10,499 nt of DNA from an uncultured Candidatus Soleaferrea sp. (lineage in GTDB: Bacteria > Bacillota > Clostridia > Oscillospirales > Ruminococcaceae), in assembly GCA_934527325.1 (NCBI GenBank), contig CAKTAG010000031.1:1-10499 (forward strand), in the 5' to 3' direction. The position numbers were made by a program, and so were the translations under genes. The notes under the pieces were generated by a model. That model was not told the DNA's origin. It searched no databases and worked only from the letters and a program-made list of their open reading frames with translations. This document shows positions 5,660 through 10,499 of the stretch, in pieces. The first letter of the stretch is position 1; every line of letters begins with the position of its first letter.

Positions 5660-7276
5660 ATGTATTACGCACTTTATAGAAAATGGCGCCCAAAAGTTTT
5701 TTCTGATGTTATTGGGCAACAACATATAGTTACCACTTTACAAAATCAAGTAAAAAACAACAAACTTTCGCATGCTTACCTTTTTACAGGTTTTAAAGGT
5801 ACAGGTAAAACAAGTTGTGCCAAAATTTTAGCTAAAGCTGCTAATTGCCCAAACGTTAAAGATGGCAACCCTTGCAACCAATGTGAAATATGCAAAGGCA
5901 TAGATAGTGGTGCCATTATGGACGTTCTTGAAATAGATGCAGCTAGTAACAACGGTGTAGAAAATATTCGCGATTTAAGGGAAGAAGCTAACTTTACACC
6001 GTCGGTAGGTAAATATAGAATTTACATTATAGATGAAGTGCATATGCTAAGTATTGGTGCTTTTAACGCTTTATTAAAAATTATGGAAGAACCACCATCT
6101 TACGTAATGTTTATTTTAGCCACAACCGAAGCACACAAAGTACCTGCTACTATTTTATCTCGCTGCCAACAATTTGGATTTAATAAAATCGATAAACAAG
6201 CTATTGTAGATAGGCTTTTGTTTATTGCAGATGCCGAAAATGTTAACTTAAGCAAAGAAGCTGCCGAAGTAATTGCTAAGTTTTCAGATGGTGGATTAAG
6301 AGATGCATTATCTATTTTAGATTCTTGCATTAGCTACGCTATTAATGGTGATGTAGATTTAAAAGTAGTTTCTAAAGTAATTTCCATCTCTGATTTTTCA
6401 GATATTTTACAATTAACAACATACATAATAGAAAAAGATGTTAAAAATTCATTATTGTTATTAGATGAATTAACTTCTAAAACAACAGATGCCGTTAATT
6501 TAACATGGCAAGTTATAGAAGCTTTTAGAAACATCTTACTTATAAAAACTGTAGATGATACCAACTGTTTAGATATCAATAGCCTATATTTAAAAAAATT
6601 ACAAGAACTAGCTACTAAATTAGATGTTTCTAAAATTTTATTAATTATAGATGTGTTATCTAACACCTATAATAAAATGCCAAAAGTTACAGCTAAACAG
6701 CTAGAATTAGAATTAGCAATTATAAAAATTACATCTCAAAATAATATACAAAAAGTAGATAATTCTATTGAAAAAACAAATAGCAATGAACAAATTAATA
6801 GTTTAAAATGTAAGTTACATCAACTAGAATGCGAGGTTACTAACTTAAAAAATAACAATAACCACTTAGCAACAAGTTCACAAAATAAAAAAGCAGATTA
6901 CAAATTACATAATATAGATTCCACAGATGGTGCATTATATAAAGAAGCTGTAAAAATAGAAAAATGGGCTGAAATTTTAAATATATTATCAACAATAAAC
7001 CCAGGGTTAAATGCAGCTTTGGCAACATCTAAAGGGTATGTAAACAACCAAATGGAAATAGTACTTGTAGATACAGATAATTCATTTTTTTTGGATTTAA
7101 TAAGAACAAGCCCACAGGCAAAACAAACTTTAAAAAAAGCAATTTCACAAGTGTTGGGCAAACAATACAGAATAGGTCCTTATAAAAAAACAGAATTAGA
7201 ACAACCAAATGATTTATTGCACGATATAGAAATTTTGGCAAAACAAAACGGTGTAAATCTAGAAGTTGAAGAATAA
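5660..7276 (+). CDS. dnaX: DNA polymerase III subunit tau/gamma (clamp loader)
   Basis: A 538-residue AAA+ ATPase, the motor subunit of the clamp loader that places the beta clamp on primed DNA at the replication fork. The start MYYALYRKWRPKVF is the family signature. Walker A is GFKGTGKT (44-51). The zinc-binding cysteines are 63, 72, 75 and 78. Walker B is IYIIDE (121-126). Sensor 1 is ATTEAHK (154-160). The SRC arginine-finger motif is at 167-169 and sensor 2 GGLRDALS at 211-218. Clamp-loader domain III follows. A low-complexity, Asn-rich, partly coiled linker lies at about 370-430. The C-terminal domain (EKWAEILNILSTINPGLNAA onward) resembles the end of clostridial DnaX. The length suggests a single full product. 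A-rich heptamers occur in frame but are not convincing frameshift sites. The usual ybaB and recR do not follow; an ABC permease begins 36 nt downstream. Confidence 0.97.
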   Translation: MYYALYRKWRPKVFSDVIGQQHIVTTLQNQVKNNKLSHAYLFTGFKGTGKTSCAKILAKAANCPNVKDGNPCNQCEICKGIDSGAIMDVLEIDAASNNGVENIRDLREEANFTPSVGKYRIYIIDEVHMLSIGAFNALLKIMEEPPSYVMFILATTEAHKVPATILSRCQQFGFNKIDKQAIVDRLLFIADAENVNLSKEAAEVIAKFSDGGLRDALSILDSCISYAINGDVDLKVVSKVISISDFSDILQLTTYIIEKDVKNSLLLLDELTSKTTDAVNLTWQVIEAFRNILLIKTVDDTNCLDINSLYLKKLQELATKLDVSKILLIIDVLSNTYNKMPKVTAKQLELELAIIKITSQNNIQKVDNSIEKTNSNEQINSLKCKLHQLECEVTNLKNNNNHLATSSQNKKADYKLHNIDSTDGALYKEAVKIEKWAEILNILSTINPGLNAALATSKGYVNNQMEIVLVDTDNSFFLDLIRTSPQAKQTLKKAISQVLGKQYRIGPYKKTELEQPNDLLHDIEILAKQNGVNLEVEE

Positions 7277-7294
7277 TTTTTAATGTTTAATAAA

Positions 7295-7300
7295 AGAGGT
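7295..7300 (+). promoter_or_regulatory. Ribosome binding site of the ABC permease
   Basis: AGAGGT, the end of AAAAGAGGT, lies 12 nt before the ATG at 7313. The gap is longer than for neighbouring genes. The alternative in-frame ATG at 7283 lies upstream of this site and has no clear one of its own, so 7313 is preferred. Confidence 0.6.
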
Positions 7301-7312
7301 GCTGTTTTAGCA

Positions 7313-8011
7313 ATGGCTTTATTGTGGGAAAAAATATATAGTACTTTAATGGTAGACCAAGGCTATAAATTAATATTAAACGGGTTAAGTAAAACACTTT
7401 TTATTGCTGTTCTAGCAACAATAATTGGAGTTTTACTTGGCTTTGTTATAGCTATAACAAAATTTTACGGTAAAAAAAATATAGTATTAAAAATACTAAA
7501 CGGTGTATTCAACTGCTATTTAGCAGTAATAAGAGGCACACCTGTTTTAATTCAGCTTTTAATTATGTATAATATAATTTTTGTATCTGTTACCAGTAAA
7601 CAAGCTGTTTTGTTTGTAGCTGTGTTGGCATTTGGAATTAATTCTAGTGCGTATGTAGCAGAAATTATTAGGTCCGGAATAACATCAATAGATGTAGGCC
7701 AACACGAAGCAGGAATTGCTTTAGGGTTGGGTGAATTAAAAACCATGGTTCTAATTATTATTCCTCAAGCAATAAGGAATATATTGCCAGCTCTGTTTAA
7801 TGAATTTATTCAGTTGGTAAAAGAAACATCTGTGGCGGGTTACATTGGCGTTGAAGACCTTACTAGAGTAAGCGATATAATAAAAAGCCAAACTTACGAA
7901 CCAGTTGGCCCACTAGTTATTATTGCTGTTATTTATTTTATTATTGTTGTTGGCCTTACTGGGTTGCTAAGGTACTTTGAAAGGAAGTTAAAAAAAGATG
8001 ATAGTTGTTAA
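7313..8011 (+). CDS. Polar amino acid ABC transporter permease (HisM/GlnP type)
   Basis: A 232-residue inner-membrane permease, one of two identical or similar subunits forming the channel of a polar amino acid importer. The N-terminal NGLSKTLFIAVLATIIGVLL (23-42) is the first family transmembrane segment. AVIRGTPVLIQLLIMY (71-86) is a hallmark of the His/Glu/Gln/Arg permease family. The cytoplasmic EAA loop, EAGIALGLGELKTMVLIIIP (132-151), contacts the ATPase. ETSVAGYIGVEDL (171-183) is also typical. At least five hydrophobic segments are visible. The basic tail YFERKLKK is cytoplasmic. The 3' end overlaps the ATPase gene by 14 bp, indicating translational coupling. The substrate cannot be fixed from the sequence, and no substrate-binding protein gene is in the window. 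The start could alternatively be 7283, which would add 10 residues. Confidence 0.93.
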   Translation: MALLWEKIYSTLMVDQGYKLILNGLSKTLFIAVLATIIGVLLGFVIAITKFYGKKNIVLKILNGVFNCYLAVIRGTPVLIQLLIMYNIIFVSVTSKQAVLFVAVLAFGINSSAYVAEIIRSGITSIDVGQHEAGIALGLGELKTMVLIIIPQAIRNILPALFNEFIQLVKETSVAGYIGVEDLTRVSDIIKSQTYEPVGPLVIIAVIYFIIVVGLTGLLRYFERKLKKDDSC

Positions 8012-8720
8012 AGACTTACATAAAAGTTTTGGCCAACATGAAATATTAAAAGGTGTTAATGTAACTGTTAACAAAGGTGAAAATGTAGTTGTGTTAGGCC
8101 CTTCTGGATGTGGTAAAAGTACATTATTAAGGTGCATAAATTTATTAGAAAAACCTACAAGTGGTAAAATTATAATTGACGGTATAGACATTACAGAAAA
8201 AAAAGTAAACGCAAATAAAATAAAGCAAAAAATGGGTATGGTTTTTCAAAACTTTAACCTTTTTTCGCACTTAACTATATTAAAAAATATAATGTTGGCA
8301 CCAACTACACTGCATATAAAAACACCTGATGTAGCTAAAAAAGATGCATTAAACCTATTAAAAAGAATAGGGCTAGAAGATAAAGCTAAAATATACCCAT
8401 CTCAATTATCTGGTGGGCAAAAACAACGGGTAGCAATTGCCCGGGCATTAGCTATGGACCCAGAAATAATGTTATTTGACGAACCTACATCTGCACTAGA
8501 CCCAGAGATGGTAGGTGAAATATTAGCTTTAATTAAAGATTTAGCTAAAAGCAATATAACAATGGTTATTGTAACGCACGAAATGAACTTTGCTAAAAAA
8601 ATAGCTAACAATATATTGTTTATGGATAATGGTAAAATAATAGAGAAAACCCCTCCAGAACAATTTTTTGATATGCCACAAACTAAAAGAGCACAGGAGT
8701 TTTTAAAATTTAATAAGTGA
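7998..8720 (+). CDS. Polar amino acid ABC transporter ATP-binding protein (GlnQ type)
   Basis: A 240-residue ATPase that powers the permease encoded just upstream. All nucleotide-binding motifs are intact: Walker A GPSGCGKS (34-41), Q-loop Gln84 in VFQNFNLFSHLT, signature LSGGQ (137-141), Walker B IMLFDE (157-162), the D-loop SALD, and switch His194 in VTHEM. The length and the sequences DEPTSALDPEMVGE and QNFNLFSHLT are typical of the GlnQ/HisP branch. The start lies inside the permease gene, about 10 nt after AAGGAAG. The gene ends in TGA, which argues for the standard genetic code. dxs follows after 40 nt with no convincing terminator, only a weak AT hairpin (ATTAAT/ATTAAT). Confidence 0.96.
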   Translation: MIVVKDLHKSFGQHEILKGVNVTVNKGENVVVLGPSGCGKSTLLRCINLLEKPTSGKIIIDGIDITEKKVNANKIKQKMGMVFQNFNLFSHLTILKNIMLAPTTLHIKTPDVAKKDALNLLKRIGLEDKAKIYPSQLSGGQKQRVAIARALAMDPEIMLFDEPTSALDPEMVGEILALIKDLAKSNITMVIVTHEMNFAKKIANNILFMDNGKIIEKTPPEQFFDMPQTKRAQEFLKFNK

Positions 8721-8760
8721 TTATTAATTTCTTATTAATTAAAACTAGAGGTAATAAAAA

Positions 8761-10458
8761 ATGAGTTATAACTTTTTGAATAAAATCAATTCCCCAACAG
8801 ATTTGAAATTACTGACCATTCAAGAATTAAACACTTTAGCTAAAGAAATAAGAAGTGAAATAATATCCACAATATCTAAAACAGGTGGGCATATTGCCTC
8901 TAGCTTGGGAGTAGTAGAACTTACTATAGCTATACATAAAATATTTAATACACCAAAAGATAAAATTATATGGGACGTTGGGCACCAAACTTATGCACAC
9001 AAACTATTAACTGGACGTAGAAATAAATTTAAAACTATACGGCAAGAAAATGGGCTATCTGGGTTCCCAAAACAATTAGAAAGTGAATATGATGCATTTA
9101 TTGCCGGCCATAGTAGCACATCTATTTCTGCAGCTTGTGGAATTTGCAAAGCTACTGAAATATTAGGCGAAAATTGTTACACAATAGCCGTTATAGGCGA
9201 TGGTGCACTTACCGGTGGCTTAGCTTACGAAGGGCTTAATAACGTTAGCAAAACTGGCAAAGAAAAGCTAATTGTTATATTAAACGATAACGATATGTCG
9301 ATATCTAAAAATGTGGGGGCAATAGCAAAATACCTTGCTAAAATAAGAACTGCTCAAGGGTACTTTAAAATTAAAGATAATATAAATAAAGGAATATCTA
9401 AATTACCATTCATAGGTAACAAAATAAAACAAACATTAGTAACATCTAAAATAATATTAAAAGAAACTGTTTACCATAGCAATGTATTTGAAAATTTAGG
9501 CTTTGAATACCTTGGGCCATTAAATGGGCACGACATAAATAGCTTATGTAACGTTTTAGAAAGAGCAAAACAACTTAAAAAACCAGTTTTAGTGCATGTT
9601 AACACAATAAAAGGTAAAGGGTACAGAATAGCAGAAAAAAACCCTAGTGAATACCATGGAATAGTTAAATGCAGCAACAATGTGCCAATAAAAGAAAACT
9701 CTAAAAGCTTTTCGGATGTTTTTGGAGAAGTTATAACCAACATTGCAGATAAAAATAAAAAAGTTGTTGCTATTACAGCTGCAATGAAAAAAGGAACAGG
9801 GTTAGAAAACTTTAGCCAAGAATACCCTGAGCGTTTTTTTGATGTTGGAATTGCTGAACAACACGCAGTAACTTTTGCTGCGGGTTTAGCTGCAAAAGGG
9901 TGCATACCTGTTTTTGCGGTATATTCAACTTTTTTACAAAGAGGTTTTGACCAAATTATTCACGATGCTGCTATAGAAAATCAACATATAATTTTAGCCA
10001 TAGATAGAGCCGGTGTAGTTGGTGAAGATGGTGAAACACATCAAGGTATTTTTGATGTTTCTTTTTTAAGTATAATACCTAATGTCACCATATTTTCACC
10101 TGCAACTTATAGCGATTTAAAACAAAACATGGAAGAAGCAATCTATAACTGCAATGGCATTGTTGCAGTTAGGTACCCCAGAGGCAAAGAGGCTTACATA
10201 AGAAAAGAATACATTATAAACAACAATCAAAATTACAATATTTGGCATAACAATAAAAACGAAAGTTTAATAATTACATATGGTAGATTATTTTCTATGG
10301 TCTGTGATGTAAAAGATTCTATGGATGCTGTACAAAATAATGTATCTATATTAAAATTAAATAAAATTTGGCCTATCGAAGATGAAATAATTAAATTAGC
10401 ATGTGGATTTAAAAAAATAATTTTTGTAGAAGAAGAAATTAAAATCCAGAATATTTAA
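8761..10458 (+). CDS. dxs: 1-deoxy-D-xylulose-5-phosphate synthase, C-terminally short
   Basis: A thiamine-diphosphate enzyme that condenses pyruvate and glyceraldehyde 3-phosphate to 1-deoxy-D-xylulose 5-phosphate, the first step of the MEP isoprenoid pathway and a precursor for thiamine and pyridoxal. The ATG is 8 nt after AGAGGT. Visible features are TGGHIASSLG (His44, matching the conserved active-site His), WDVGHQTYAHK, GHSSTSISAA, the ThDP/Mg motif GDGALTGG (146-153) with Asn175, KGKGY (284-288), the catalytic Glu366 in DVGIAEQHAVTFAAGLA, DRAGVVGEDGETHQGIFD (415-432) and RYPRG (471-475). The ORF ends at residue 565 as FVEEEIKIQNI. Family members of about 620-635 residues continue some 55-65 residues after this VEE, normally with a glycine-rich segment. 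Catalytic domains are intact, but the second half of domain III is missing. The other two forward frames do not supply it before the next gene starts. It is either a natural short form or a recent truncation. Confidence 0.93.
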   Translation: MSYNFLNKINSPTDLKLLTIQELNTLAKEIRSEIISTISKTGGHIASSLGVVELTIAIHKIFNTPKDKIIWDVGHQTYAHKLLTGRRNKFKTIRQENGLSGFPKQLESEYDAFIAGHSSTSISAACGICKATEILGENCYTIAVIGDGALTGGLAYEGLNNVSKTGKEKLIVILNDNDMSISKNVGAIAKYLAKIRTAQGYFKIKDNINKGISKLPFIGNKIKQTLVTSKIILKETVYHSNVFENLGFEYLGPLNGHDINSLCNVLERAKQLKKPVLVHVNTIKGKGYRIAEKNPSEYHGIVKCSNNVPIKENSKSFSDVFGEVITNIADKNKKVVAITAAMKKGTGLENFSQEYPERFFDVGIAEQHAVTFAAGLAAKGCIPVFAVYSTFLQRGFDQIIHDAAIENQHIILAIDRAGVVGEDGETHQGIFDVSFLSIIPNVTIFSPATYSDLKQNMEEAIYNCNGIVAVRYPRGKEAYIRKEYIINNNQNYNIWHNNKNESLIITYGRLFSMVCDVKDSMDAVQNNVSILKLNKIWPIEDEIIKLACGFKKIIFVEEEIKIQNI

Positions 10459-10471
10459 TAGGGACGAAAAT

Positions 10472-10499
10472 ATGAAAGCATTGATTATAGGTGGAGCAG
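10472..10499 (+). CDS. Start of next gene, possible nucleotide-binding (Rossmann-type) protein (partial)
   Basis: The ATG at 10472 begins MKALIIGGA and runs off the window. AGGGA (10460-10464) lies 7 nt upstream, just after the dxs stop, so the gene is probably co-transcribed with dxs. A short hydrophobic strand followed by GGA is typical of the first turn of a Rossmann fold, as in NAD(P)-dependent epimerases or reductases, but nine residues do not identify the family. Confidence 0.55.

Noticed and set aside
7130..7145. Possible programmed -1 frameshift site in dnaX (TTA AAA AAA GCA)
   Set aside because: It lies near residue 493 of 538, so it would only swap the tail for 17 other residues, unlike E. 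coli gamma. Similar A-runs occur elsewhere (for example near 6588) because of base composition, and no clear stimulatory hairpin is visible.
1..10499. Mollicute-type code in which TGA is Trp
   Set aside because: Trp is encoded by TGG, no in-frame TGA occurs inside any gene, and the ABC ATPase gene ends at TGA at the expected family length.

Overview
The window is AT-rich DNA from a low-GC Gram-positive bacterium, most likely a clostridia-like Bacillota. The basis is strong AGGAGG/AGAGGT ribosome binding sites throughout, textbook SigA-type promoters, intrinsic terminators, and housekeeping proteins (L19, AspRS, DnaX, DXS) with Firmicutes-style features. The standard genetic code fits: Trp is TGG, no TGA interrupts a reading frame, and TGA is used as a stop after the ABC ATPase gene. 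I cannot name a species.

The left third (1-3063, minus strand) is a tandem array of three genes for secreted, charged, Ala/Glu/Lys-rich helical proteins. The leftmost is cut by the window edge. Each has the same signal peptide type and the same SigA promoter. The two complete genes end in the same kind of terminator hairpin. Genes 2 and 3 are full-length paralogs with a conserved WGDP(E/D)G motif and five shared cysteines. Gene 1 shares the promoter block and signal peptide but has a different mature protein. In gene 2 six cysteines recur every 14-15 residues, which would place them in one stripe on a helix. This array is the least ordinary part of the window, and I do not recognise the family.

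A 411-base divergent intergenic region (2896-3306) holds the promoter block of gene 3, then a probable rplS promoter and a structured rplS leader.

From 3307 to the end, all genes are on the plus strand: rplS (ribosomal protein L19) with a GC-rich terminator, aspS (aspartyl-tRNA synthetase), dnaX (DNA polymerase III tau/gamma), a polar amino acid ABC permease and its overlapping ATPase, dxs (first step of the MEP isoprenoid pathway), and the first codons of another gene. Spacing from dnaX to dxs is tight and suggests co-transcription, although the functions are unrelated. The dxs product is about 55-65 residues shorter at the C-terminus than typical DXS proteins. The usual partners of rplS (rimM/trmD), aspS (hisS) and dnaX (ybaB/recR) are absent, which points to a rearranged gene order.
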